Source of the DNA: an uncultured Bacteroidales bacterium
GTDB lineage: Bacteria > Bacteroidota > Bacteroidia > Bacteroidales > UBA11471
Direction: 5' to 3'
Assembly (NCBI GenBank): GCA_947589325.1
Contig: CANQAM010000020.1
Coordinates: 1-36,964, forward strand
DNA: 36,964 nt
The translations under genes were made by a program, and so were the position numbers. A model generated the notes under the pieces. The model did not search any database and had not been told where the DNA came from. It worked only from the letters and a program-made list of their open reading frames with translations. Below, one piece after another: positions 1-8,193 of the stretch; the first letter of the stretch is position 1, and each line of letters begins with the position of its first letter.

Positions 1-758
1 TAATAATCGATATCATCGATATAATAATTTACATAGGACGACGCTTTGAATGCCTCCATTACTTGGGTAGGTACATCGGCAAGGGTTATTTCTGTTTTGG
101 TGTGCACCCATTCGTTGGAAGCGTTGAAGAGCAGCTCTCTGCATATCCGTTCGTCCAAAATTTCAACCTCCGTCATACCGTTCTCGCTGTCGATGTCCAC
201 GATACGTGCAGCCGGATAATTTTTTGCGATAAACTCCTCTATGCTGCCGGCAGAGGGTGCGGGAATAAAGTCGCTGTAATCGTAATCATCGTCGGCATCG
301 ACTACGCTCTTTACCAGCACGCCATCTTCGGAATAATAGAGGTCTATTTCCGTTTTTACGCCATTCTGCATACTTTCCGCCTCGATGACATAAACCGTTT
401 CCGCTCCTTCGCGGAAGATTTTGTCTACATCATCGACTCTCCACGTGGCATATTCGCTGCTTTTGAAAGCCTCTTTCACAGCTTGTGGAAGCTGCTCGAA
501 CAGCATATCGCTTTCGGTCATATACCAATTCCCTGCGTTGTCGAGCCATGCCGTATATCGGCTCGTTTCCGCGCTGAAATCGGCGACAACATAATTTCCT
601 CTAACACTCCATGTAACATTGCTTGCATCAGGATAGAGATCATACAACGCCTCTTTGCTCACATTGGAAACAGCGGGATCGTCGTCATTGTCTGTGCAAC
701 TTGCACCTATCAAGGTCATGCAAGCGATCATCATCATCGATAAAAAATGTCTTTTCAT
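1..758 (-). CDS. PepSY-like (DUF2874-type) lipoprotein, 3' end outside window
   Basis: The reading frame opens at the ATG at 758 and runs to the window edge without a stop, so at least 252 residues are present and the C-terminus is missing. Residues 1-21 form a lipoprotein signal peptide (LIGASC, lipidated Cys21). An acidic stretch (TDNDDD) follows at once, which resembles the export signal that sends Bacteroidota lipoproteins to the cell surface. Two repeats follow, about 30-145 and 165-252. Each has the family pattern of 'YP-A--V' near its start, an aromatic 'W---' strand, and an 'LP--V--AFK-S-Y' helix. This matches the PepSY-like beta-lactamase-inhibitor-fold proteins that are common and mostly uncharacterised in Bacteroidales. 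Family assignment is by pattern recognition; the ligand is unknown. No ribosome-binding sequence precedes the start, as usual in this phylum. Confidence 0.8.
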   Translation of the reverse strand, partial: MKRHFLSMMMIACMTLIGASCTDNDDDPAVSNVSKEALYDLYPDASNVTWSVRGNYVVADFSAETSRYTAWLDNAGNWYMTESDMLFEQLPQAVKEAFKSSEYATWRVDDVDKIFREGAETVYVIEAESMQNGVKTEIDLYYSEDGVLVKSVVDADDDYDYSDFIPAPSAGSIEEFIAKNYPAARIVDIDSENGMTEVEILDERICRELLFNASNEWVHTKTEITLADVPTQVMEAFKASSYVNYYIDDIDY

Positions 759-898
759 ACAAAAAATTATTTAAGAATAGATTTTGAATGTAAAAGTATA
801 TATTCTCGATAAAAATACAAACATTTTTACATTCCAATATCGATGATTTTAATTCTTTTTTATCTTTTCATTGCAGAGGCACGCAGCATGCAAGTAGT

Positions 899-1261
899 TT
901 ACAATAAGGCAACCACCTGCCAATATAAGCGATGCGTCCGCGCATCGAAATACAAGGAATAAAGGGAAGTGAGGGGCGGGATTAGCACTTCCGACAAATA
1001 CGGCGACATGGAGAGAGCGTGCGCCACGTCGTGCAGCGAATCGTACTCTCTCTCGTTCAACGCATCGAGAATCTCTTGTTTTTTTGTCTGAAATAATGAG
1101 TTGGCCGCCAATAATACGCCGTCGCAAAAGCGGGTATCGGACGTTTCTTTCTCGTAGGGGGAAACCGAAATTTGCCGTGCCGTCCCTTCGATACGCAATA
1201 TCGATTGCTCGAACACGCCTTGTTCCGTACAGATATAATGAGCCAAGAAAGAGCGGTGCAT
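899..1261 (-). CDS. Small conserved hypothetical protein, amidohydrolase N-terminus-like
   Basis: This 120-residue protein starts 3 nt after the stop of the DUF4296 gene and is the last gene of the ileS-traR-lspA-DUF4296 run, so it is probably co-transcribed. Residues 5-50 read like the beta-sandwich start of an amidohydrolase (AHYI-T-EGVFE---LRIEG...F-DGVLLAAN). The metal-binding HxH and the TIM barrel that should follow are absent, and the rest (about 60-120) is predicted helical. It is either a domain-sized remnant that became its own family or an unrelated fold. I have no function to offer. The tight spacing and compatible codon use support it as real. A competing overlapping frame at 1057-1440 gives an Arg/Cys-rich sequence and was rejected. 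Confidence 0.65.
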   Translation of the reverse strand: MHRSFLAHYICTEQGVFEQSILRIEGTARQISVSPYEKETSDTRFCDGVLLAANSLFQTKKQEILDALNEREYDSLHDVAHALSMSPYLSEVLIPPLTSLYSLYFDARTHRLYWQVVALL

Positions 1262-1264
1262 CGC

Positions 1265-2035
1265 TTAGGGCTTAGGAAGGTTGGGGCGATATTTGTAGCG
1301 AATACGCAGCAGCGAGATATGATTGGCATAAGAGGTTTGCCATGCCGGATAAGCCGGCACTTCGATGCTGCCCATGATACGGGCGACACGATTGTTCCGT
1401 GCCTGTACCTGTATCTGCGTAATGCCGTCGTGCAGCACATCGGCCGATACCGTCGCTATCGAATCGTTACGGTGCTTGATGATAAGCGTCATGCGGGCGT
1501 TTTCGGGAATATTTGCCGGCAGTTTTCCGAAATCGACGGTGAGTTGGAAAATATCGTCTTCACGGTAGTTGTCGTCGGAGGGTATATCGAAAGTAAGAAC
1601 ACGACGGTGCTTGCGCGGCTCAAAAAGATAAAAAGGCTCTTTGTTCCATATATTTACAGAATCGCCCGGGCTCGAAAGCGGCGCACTCTTTTTCTCGACC
1701 AGCAAGACTTTTACCTCGTCATCTTCCGCTCTCAGTATGGAAGAAACGGTTTCGTATATTTCCGAATACTTCTTCATGTGTTTGCTGTACCACACCAAAG
1801 AGGTATCGAACTCTTCCTGTGTAATGTCGTGTTTTTTGTATATCGACTGTTTCAATGCCGCTCTACTTTCGAAATCGGCATATTTTCGGATATTTTCGGA
1901 TATGGCTTCCGCCTTGTGTATATCGACCAACACTTCCGTCATTTTATCGGGACGTATGATGTGCGACGGTATTTTTTCGCAAGCGACAATACCGACAAGC
2001 AATATCCCGAAGCAGAGCGTTTTTACGATTCGCAT
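1265..2035 (-). CDS. DUF4296 domain lipoprotein
   Basis: The start chosen is the ATG at 2035, whose A is the last base of the lspA stop codon (1-nt overlap). Longer in-frame extensions would run into lspA and lack a signal peptide. The 256-residue product begins with a lipoprotein signal (LVGIVAC, Cys19). The DUF4296 helical domain follows at about 25-115, with the characteristic 'MTEVLVDIHKAEA' helix and 'FD-SL-WYSKHMKKYSEIY' segment. The C-terminal half (about 130-256) is beta-rich and contains repeated polar strands. DUF4296 proteins are Bacteroidota-specific, are found next to lspA, and have no assigned role. Being translationally coupled to the lipoprotein signal peptidase, and being a lipoprotein itself, it is plausibly an envelope component; that is inference. 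Confidence 0.85.
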   Translation of the reverse strand: MRIVKTLCFGILLVGIVACEKIPSHIIRPDKMTEVLVDIHKAEAISENIRKYADFESRAALKQSIYKKHDITQEEFDTSLVWYSKHMKKYSEIYETVSSILRAEDDEVKVLLVEKKSAPLSSPGDSVNIWNKEPFYLFEPRKHRRVLTFDIPSDDNYREDDIFQLTVDFGKLPANIPENARMTLIIKHRNDSIATVSADVLHDGITQIQVQARNNRVARIMGSIEVPAYPAWQTSYANHISLLRIRYKYRPNLPKP

Positions 2036-2670
2036 TATTTCGATTTGGCAGGGAAGAGTTCTGAAAACGATTTTGAAAAAGTGTTCCGATAGAAAAGTAT
2101 CAAAGCGATTACACCTACCGATATGGCGGAGTCGGCTATGTTGAATACCGGTCGGAAAAACTCGAAATACTCTCCGCCGATAAAAGGAACCCACTGCGGC
2201 CAGTAGAAACCAAACAACGGAAAATAAAGCATATCGACCACTTTTCCATAAAGGAAAGGCGCGTAGCCGCCGTCTGACGGCAGAAACACCGCTACGCTGC
2301 GATAGGTCGATTCGCTGAACAGAAGTCCGTAAAAAAGCGAATCGATGATATTGCCTGCCGCGCCGGCGAATATCGATGCGATACATACGATGTAACCGTA
2401 CTTGTACGACCTTTTTCTTTCTGTCAGTTTGTAAAGAAAATAGCCGATAAGCGCAATGGCGGCGATGCGGAACAGGCTCAAAAACAGTTTGCCCAATACT
2501 TCGATACCGAATGCCATACCGTTGTTTTCAACGAAAAGTATCTTGAACCAACCGGTTATGGAAATACTCTCGCCCAACGTGAAATGCGTCTTTATCCAGA
2601 TTTTGAAAATCTGGTCGATAAGAAGTATCAGCAATACGGTGAGCAGGGCGGCCTTGCGTTTCCCCGTCAT
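2035..2670 (-). CDS. lspA: Lipoprotein signal peptidase (signal peptidase II)
   Basis: The protein is an inner-membrane aspartyl protease that removes the signal peptide of diacylglyceryl-prolipoproteins. The 211-residue sequence has four hydrophobic segments (about 8-26, 60-80, 93-115 and 178-198). Family motifs are present: DQ--K at 19-23, N--G-AFG at 49-55, GN--D at 106-110, VVD at 144-146 and N-AD at 177-180. Asp146 and Asp180 correspond to the catalytic dyad. It is longer than the E. coli enzyme (164 aa), mainly through a loop at about 117-141 and another at 155-172, as in other Bacteroidota homologues. Its ATG overlaps the stop of the upstream TraR/DksA gene by 4 nt (ATGA), and its own stop overlaps the next start by 1 nt, so translation of the three genes is coupled. 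Confidence 0.96.
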   Translation of the reverse strand: MTGKRKAALLTVLLILLIDQIFKIWIKTHFTLGESISITGWFKILFVENNGMAFGIEVLGKLFLSLFRIAAIALIGYFLYKLTERKRSYKYGYIVCIASIFAGAAGNIIDSLFYGLLFSESTYRSVAVFLPSDGGYAPFLYGKVVDMLYFPLFGFYWPQWVPFIGGEYFEFFRPVFNIADSAISVGVIALILFYRNTFSKSFSELFPAKSK

Positions 2671-3044
2671 TTTCTGCCTTTCTTTGCGTCAATACTCAAC
2701 GTGGCATGAGGCACGGCATAGAGGCGTTCTTTCGGTATCAGTTCGCCCGTTTCCCGACAAATGCCGTAGGTCTTGTTTTCGATGCGCACCAAAGCGGCTT
2801 GCAGGTTCTGTATGAATTTCATCTGCCGTTGTGCCAACAGCCCGGCTTCTTCTTTGGAGAGCGTCGTGGCTCCTTCTTCCAAAACCTTGAATGTGGGGGA
2901 GGTATCGGTAACATCGTTTCCGTCGGCATTCATCACGGAGGCTTTCAACAAATCATAATCTTTGTAGGCTTTTTCGAGCTTTTCCTGAATGATAGCGCGA
3001 AATTCCTCCAATTCGGCATCTGAGTAGCGTTTTTTTGTTCCCAT
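2667..3044 (-). CDS. TraR/DksA-family protein with degenerate zinc finger
   Basis: This 125-residue protein has a long helical N-terminal part (about 8-90, charged coiled-coil) and a C-terminal segment that follows the DksA/TraR finger pattern (YGIC--TGE-IPKERL-AVP-AT). Members of this family bind RNA polymerase through the secondary channel. Only one of the four zinc-ligand cysteines remains (Cys96): the second position is Thr99, and the last CxxC pair is gone. The fold would therefore have to be stable without zinc. It lies 68 bp downstream of ileS and overlaps lspA by 4 nt, an order common in Bacteroidota. A role as a secondary-channel transcription factor is likely but unproven. The start is the ATG at 3044; nothing like a Shine-Dalgarno precedes it. 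Confidence 0.88.
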   Translation of the reverse strand: MGTKKRYSDAELEEFRAIIQEKLEKAYKDYDLLKASVMNADGNDVTDTSPTFKVLEEGATTLSKEEAGLLAQRQMKFIQNLQAALVRIENKTYGICRETGELIPKERLYAVPHATLSIDAKKGRK

Positions 3045-3112
3045 AGCTTGAATTATTTGTTCGATGCGAAATTAAATCATATTTGTGAATAAATACGGCA
3101 TATCCGTTTTAT

Positions 3113-6100
3113 TTACGCTTTTATAACAGACAGGCGTACGGTGAACGTCTCGAAATCGAGTTCTGTACTTTCGGCTTCGAGGCTGTCGCACAGAACGATA
3201 GAGTCTGCCAATACCTGTCGGGCGATGTAGTCGCCGAAAGTTTCGACAGCATCGTTTATTTCCGCCTGCCGGGCTATGCGCACGTGTATCTTGTCGGTGA
3301 TGTCGAATCCGCTCGATTTACGGATATTCTGTATGCGGTTCACCAGTTCGCGGGCGATGCCCTCGCGTTTCAGTTCTTCCGTTACCGTAATGTCGAGCGC
3401 CACCGTCAGACGGCCTTCGTTGGCAACGAGCCAACCCGGTATGTCTTCCGATATGATATCGACGTCGGCAAGTTCCACGACTGCCTGCTGCGCCTCTATC
3501 GTGAACGTGAAGCTGCCTTCTTTCTCGAATCGAAGTATGTCGGCTTGCTCCATACGGGTAATGGCGTCTGCCAGTTGCTTCATGATTTTTCCGTAGCGCG
3601 GGCCCAGCTTTTTGAAATCGGGCTTCACCCGTTTCACCAGTATGCCGGCGGCATTGTCGGCAAACTTCAATTCCTTTACGTTTACTTCGTTGAGAATCAA
3701 AGTTTTTACGCTTTCTATATCTTGACGCTGCCGGTCGTCGAGCACCGGCACGAGCAGCATGGTCAGCGGCTGGCGCACCTTGATGTTCACCTTGCGGCGG
3801 AGCGCCAACACCATAGAGGTGATGTCTTGGGCTATCTGCATACGCTCTTCGAGCGGTTTGTCGATGTACTCTTCGTGTACGGCAGGGAAGAAGCTCAAAT
3901 GCACGGAATGCGTGTCGCGTCCGGTCGCCGTCGTCAGGTCGGTATAGAGGCGGTCGGCGAAGAAAGGCGCGATAGGCGCCATCAGGGCGGCAATCGTTTC
4001 GAGACAGGTGTAGAGCGTCTGGTATGCCGACAGTTTGTCGGCGTCCATATTTCCGCCCCAGAAGCGTTTACGGTTCAGCCGCACGTACCAGTTGCTGAGA
4101 TTGTCGTTTACGAAATCGGATATGGCACGACCGGCGCGCGTAGGCTCGTAATCGTTATAATATCCATCGACATCTTTGACCAGCGTATTGAGCAGCGATA
4201 TAATCCATCGGTCTATTTCGGGCCGTTGGTTTACCGGTATTTCCGGCTCGGAGAACGTGAAGCCATCGACATTGGCGTAAAGGGCAAAGAACGAATAGGT
4301 GTTGTAAAGCGTGCCGAAGAATTTACGGCGCACTTCATCCACACCTTCGACGTCGAATTTCAGATTATCCCACGGCGACGAGTTGGTAATCATATACCAA
4401 CGCAGGGGGTCGGAGCCGTATTTATCGATTGCCGAGAACGGATCGACGGCATTGCCGAGCCGCTTTGACATCTTGTTTCCGTTCTTGTCGAGCACGAGGC
4501 CATTGGATATGACGGCTTTATACGCCACTTTGTCGAACACCATGGCGGCAATGGCGTGCAGGGTGAAGAACCACCCGCGCGTCTGGTCTACGCCTTCGGC
4601 GATGAAATCGGCGGGATATACCTGCCCGTTGTCCAACAATTCCTTGTTCTCGAACGGATAGTGTATCTGCGCGTAAGGCATCGCACCGGAATCGAACCAA
4701 ACATCTATCAGGTCGCTTTCCCGTTTCATCGGTTCGCCGTCGTCCGACACCAGAATTATGTCATCGACGTAAGGACGGTGCAAGTCTATCTTGTCGTAAT
4801 TTTCTTTGGTATATACACCCGGCTCAAAACCTTTTTCCTTGTAGGGATTGGCTTTCATAAAGCCGGCGGCGATGGATTTTTCGATTTCGGCATACAACTC
4901 CGCCACCGAGCCGATACATTTCTCGGCTCCGTTTTCCGAGCGCCAAATGGGCAGGGGAGTGCCCCAGTAACGTGAACGGCTCAAATTCCAGTCGTTCAGG
5001 TTTTCGAGCCACTTGCCGAATCGTCCCGTGCCGGTGGATTCCGGTTTCCAGTTGATGGTCTTGTTCAACTCCATCATGCGCTCCTTGCAAGCGGTGGAGC
5101 GAATAAACCAACTGTCTAACGGATAGTAGAGCACCGGTTTGTCGGTGCGCCAACAGTGCGGATAGTTGTGCGTATGCTTCTCTATTTTGAACGCCTGCCC
5201 GCGCTGCTTCATCATCATGCAGAGCACGATATCCAGCGATTCGGCAGCCTGCGCCGCTTTCTCGTCGTATCTGCCGTCGATGGTGAATTTCGGGTCGTAG
5301 GCATTTTTCACCCAAGCTCCCTGATATTCTTTATACCGTTCGACATCGACGCAGTTTTTCACAAACGTTTCGTCGAGTTCGTCGAGGAGATAGAATTTGC
5401 CGGTGAGATCAACCATCGGGCGGGTTTCGCCTTTGCGATTTATCATAAAGAGCGAAGGTATGCCGGCAGCTTTTGCCACCTGTGCGTCGTCGGCACCGAA
5501 AGTCGGAGCGATGTGCACGATGCCTGTACCGTCTTCGGTCGTAACGTAGTCGCCCGGAATGACGCGGAATGCCTTGCTGCTTACCGACCAATTGCCTTCG
5601 CTATCGACATCGACCGGCTTCACCCAAGGTATGAGCTGTTCGTATTCCATGCCTACCAAGTCGCTGCCTTTGTATTCGCCGACCACTTTGTAGGGTATCA
5701 GCTTATCACCGGCTTTGTAGGCATCGAGCGGCAATTCGGCGGCTTTGGCATTGAAATGTGCGTTTAAGAGGGCTTTTGCCAAAACGACGGTGATAGGCAT
5801 GCCCGTATATCCGTTATAGGTCTGTACGGCAACGTAGTCGATTTGCGGACCGACGCACAATGCCGTGTTCGAAGGCAGTGTCCACGGAGTCGTCGTCCAT
5901 GCGATGAAGCAGGGCGTACCCCATGCCGCCATTTCAGGTCTCGGATTTTTCATCTTGAACAGGGCAACAACGGTCGTGTCTTTGACGTCGCGATAGCAGC
6001 CCGGCTGGTTCAGCTCGTGCGAGCTAAGCCCTGTTCCCGCCGCAGGCGAGTAGGGTTGTATGGTATAGCCCTTGTAGAGCAGCCCTTTGCCGTAAAGCTG

Positions 6101-6598
6101 TTTGAGTAGCCACCACAGTGTTTCGATGTAACGGTTGTCGTAAGTGATGTAGGGATCTTTCATATCGACCCAGTATCCCATTTTGTGGGTGAGGTCTTCC
6201 CACTCTTTGGTAAATTTCATCACGTCTTTGCGGCAGGCGGCATTGTAGTCTTCCACCGAAATTTTCTTTCCGATGTCTTCTTTGGTGATTCCCAATGCCT
6301 TTTCCACCCCGAGTTCCACCGGCAGTCCGTGCGTGTCCCAACCGGCTTTCCGTTTCACGTGAAAGCCTTTCATCGTTTTGTAGCGGCAGAATATGTCTTT
6401 AATGGAACGTGCCATGACGTGGTGAATGCCGGGCATACCGTTCGCCGAAGGAGGTCCTTCATAAAAGACGAAAGAGGGGCATCCTTCCCGCGTTTTCATG
6501 CTTTGTTGAAAGAGCTGTTCGGAATCCCATTTCTTCAACACTTCTTTGTTTATCTCCGATAAATCGAATCCGGAATACTCGGTAAATTTCTTGCTCAT
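3113..6598 (-). CDS. ileS: Isoleucyl-tRNA synthetase, type-2-like with GXHH signature
   Basis: This enzyme charges tRNA-Ile with isoleucine. I use the ATG at 6598 (MSKKFTEYSGF, 1161 aa). An in-frame ATG at 6658 would add 20 residues unlike the family and lies upstream of the promoter's -7 box. The Rossmann core carries FYEGPPSANG at 45-54. It is followed by G-I-H-H at 57-60 (bases 6419-6430) where most class I enzymes have HxGH. The KMSK loop (KMSKR) is near residue 709. The CP1 editing domain has the T-rich TTTPWTLPSNTAL and GADD elements. The C-terminus lacks a CxxC zinc motif, which with the length fits type-2 (eukaryote-like) IleRS. It heads the traR-lspA-DUF4296 operon. The swapped signature predicts altered mupirocin binding (see findings). 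Confidence 0.97.
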   Translation of the reverse strand: MSKKFTEYSGFDLSEINKEVLKKWDSEQLFQQSMKTREGCPSFVFYEGPPSANGMPGIHHVMARSIKDIFCRYKTMKGFHVKRKAGWDTHGLPVELGVEKALGITKEDIGKKISVEDYNAACRKDVMKFTKEWEDLTHKMGYWVDMKDPYITYDNRYIETLWWLLKQLYGKGLLYKGYTIQPYSPAAGTGLSSHELNQPGCYRDVKDTTVVALFKMKNPRPEMAAWGTPCFIAWTTTPWTLPSNTALCVGPQIDYVAVQTYNGYTGMPITVVLAKALLNAHFNAKAAELPLDAYKAGDKLIPYKVVGEYKGSDLVGMEYEQLIPWVKPVDVDSEGNWSVSSKAFRVIPGDYVTTEDGTGIVHIAPTFGADDAQVAKAAGIPSLFMINRKGETRPMVDLTGKFYLLDELDETFVKNCVDVERYKEYQGAWVKNAYDPKFTIDGRYDEKAAQAAESLDIVLCMMMKQRGQAFKIEKHTHNYPHCWRTDKPVLYYPLDSWFIRSTACKERMMELNKTINWKPESTGTGRFGKWLENLNDWNLSRSRYWGTPLPIWRSENGAEKCIGSVAELYAEIEKSIAAGFMKANPYKEKGFEPGVYTKENYDKIDLHRPYVDDIILVSDDGEPMKRESDLIDVWFDSGAMPYAQIHYPFENKELLDNGQVYPADFIAEGVDQTRGWFFTLHAIAAMVFDKVAYKAVISNGLVLDKNGNKMSKRLGNAVDPFSAIDKYGSDPLRWYMITNSSPWDNLKFDVEGVDEVRRKFFGTLYNTYSFFALYANVDGFTFSEPEIPVNQRPEIDRWIISLLNTLVKDVDGYYNDYEPTRAGRAISDFVNDNLSNWYVRLNRKRFWGGNMDADKLSAYQTLYTCLETIAALMAPIAPFFADRLYTDLTTATGRDTHSVHLSFFPAVHEEYIDKPLEERMQIAQDITSMVLALRRKVNIKVRQPLTMLLVPVLDDRQRQDIESVKTLILNEVNVKELKFADNAAGILVKRVKPDFKKLGPRYGKIMKQLADAITRMEQADILRFEKEGSFTFTIEAQQAVVELADVDIISEDIPGWLVANEGRLTVALDITVTEELKREGIARELVNRIQNIRKSSGFDITDKIHVRIARQAEINDAVETFGDYIARQVLADSIVLCDSLEAESTELDFETFTVRLSVIKA

Positions 6599-6633
6599 AT
6601 CTGTTTTTGAATAGCGTTTCTGAAAAATCGGGG

Positions 6634-6641
6634 CAAAGGTA
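6634..6641 (-). promoter_or_regulatory. Bacteroidota -7 box upstream of ileS
   Basis: On the minus strand the sequence is TACCTTTG, an exact match to the TAnnTTTG consensus of the Bacteroidota primary sigma factor. It lies 35 nt upstream of the ileS ATG. The -33 TTTG element is not well conserved at the expected 19-20 nt, so this rests on the -7 box alone. Confidence 0.5.
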
Positions 6642-6677
6642 CAAAATTCATCTGACATTCAGAATAAAATAACAAGA

Positions 6678-6710
6678 AGAAAGCCGAAGAAAAATTTTCT
6701 TCGGCTTTCT
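6678..6710 (-). terminator. Strong intrinsic terminator after cstA
   Basis: This is a perfect inverted repeat of two 16-bp arms (AGAAAGCCGAAGAAAA and its complement) around a single central base. It starts 22 nt beyond the cstA stop. On the minus strand the stem is followed by a T-rich stretch (TTCTTGTTATTTTATT). It separates the radA-cstA operon from the ileS promoter. Confidence 0.85.
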
Positions 6711-6732
6711 ATATCGTAAAACCCTGTCGCAG

Positions 6733-8193
6733 TTATATTTTATCGACGTCCTGCATCTTGGGCAGACGCAGGAAAAACCACACTGCCGACAACAGGGTAA
6801 CGACAACGGCTGTCGTTACCGATACCGTATAGGAGAGGGCTATGCCCGAACGGTCGAACAGAATGTAGGTGAGTACGACCGACATCATAAAGAGGGCGGG
6901 TATGAGCGTTATCCAATAGGGTTTCTTCTTTTGCGCCAGATACACGGTAATCGCCCACAAGGTGAAGGTCGCCAGCGTCTGGTTGCTCCATGCGAAATAA
7001 CGCCAGATTTTTTCAAATCCGGCCGGGTCGGAAAGGCTGTAAATCAATATCAATATAGCCACGATGAACATGGGTATGCAAATCATCAGCCGTTTGACGA
7101 CGCTGCGCTGTTCGAGATGCAGGAAGTCGGCAACGATGAGCCGTGCCGAGCGGAATGCCGTATCGCCGGAGGTAATGGGAGCTGCCACTACGCCGAGTAT
7201 CGCCAGTGCACCGCCGACGACTCCCAACCAGCCGGTGGAGAGAAGATTGACGATGACGGCGGAATTGCCGTTCACTTTTTCAGGTTCGGTAACGCCGAAA
7301 AACGCCTGTCCTTCGGGACTGAAAAAGTAGGTCGCCGCCGCTGCCCATATCAGCGCCACGACGCCTTCGGTTACCATGGAGCCGTAAAAGATGTAGCGAC
7401 CTTGCCGCTCGTTGGTCATGCAGCGTGCCATCAGGGGCGACTGCGTGGCGTGGAATCCCGAAATGGCACCGCAGGCTATACTGATGAACAGCATGGGAAA
7501 GAGGGGATTGTTTTCGGGCGAAGCGCTTTTGTTGCCCAAACCGTCCGTCAGTTCGGGAATGTCGGGACAGGTAACGAACAGCATGATGAGAATGCCGATG
7601 GCCATGAATATCAAGGCTATGGCGAAAAGCGGATAGACGCGCCCGATGATTTTGTCTATCGGGAAAAGAGTCGCCAGAATGTAATAGGCGAAGATGACGA
7701 ATATCCAAAATCGGGCATCGAACGTTTCGGGCGTAAGCATCGCCAACAGGTCGGAAGGCCCGGCCACGAACACCACGCCCACGAGTATCATGAGTATCAC
7801 GGTGAACGCCCGCATCACTTGTTTGGCAGTAATGCCCAAATAGCGGCCGATGGTCTCGGGCAGACTCTCGCCGTTGTGCCGCAGGGAAATCATACCGGCG
7901 AGATAATCGTGTACGGCTCCGGCGAAGATTGTGCCGAAGACAATCCAGAGAAACGCCGACGTACCGAATTTCGCGCCCATGATAGCGCCGAATATCGGAC
8001 CCAGTCCGGCGATGTTAAGGAATTGAATCATAAAGATTTTCCATGCCGGCAGCGGAACGAAATCCACACCGTCGGGGTTGGCGACAGCCGGCGTCTTGCG
8101 GTTCGGCTCTATGCCGAAAACCTTTTCCACGAATTTGCCGTAAATGAGAAATCCGGCAATCAAAACGACTAATGAAATACAAAAGGAAATCAT
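6733..8193 (-). CDS. cstA: CstA-family carbon starvation protein (short form)
   Basis: The product is a polytopic inner-membrane protein of 486 residues. Members of this family (CstA, BtsT) import pyruvate or peptides during carbon limitation. More than a dozen hydrophobic helices are visible. Conserved family stretches include the N-terminal GKFVEKVFG, the IAGLGPIFGAIMGAKFG segment at about 61-77, GAVHDY at about 92-97, GAISGFHATQSP near 245, and the ITSGDTAFRSAR motif near 345. It is shorter than E. coli CstA (about 700 aa), consistent with the compact Bacteroidota and Gram-positive versions. Its start overlaps the stop of the FAD oxidoreductase gene by 4 nt, so it is the third gene of a radA-FAD-cstA unit ending at a strong hairpin. 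Substrate is not decidable from sequence; pyruvate is the leading guess. Confidence 0.93.
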   Translation of the reverse strand: MISFCISLVVLIAGFLIYGKFVEKVFGIEPNRKTPAVANPDGVDFVPLPAWKIFMIQFLNIAGLGPIFGAIMGAKFGTSAFLWIVFGTIFAGAVHDYLAGMISLRHNGESLPETIGRYLGITAKQVMRAFTVILMILVGVVFVAGPSDLLAMLTPETFDARFWIFVIFAYYILATLFPIDKIIGRVYPLFAIALIFMAIGILIMLFVTCPDIPELTDGLGNKSASPENNPLFPMLFISIACGAISGFHATQSPLMARCMTNERQGRYIFYGSMVTEGVVALIWAAAATYFFSPEGQAFFGVTEPEKVNGNSAVIVNLLSTGWLGVVGGALAILGVVAAPITSGDTAFRSARLIVADFLHLEQRSVVKRLMICIPMFIVAILILIYSLSDPAGFEKIWRYFAWSNQTLATFTLWAITVYLAQKKKPYWITLIPALFMMSVVLTYILFDRSGIALSYTVSVTTAVVVTLLSAVWFFLRLPKMQDVDKI

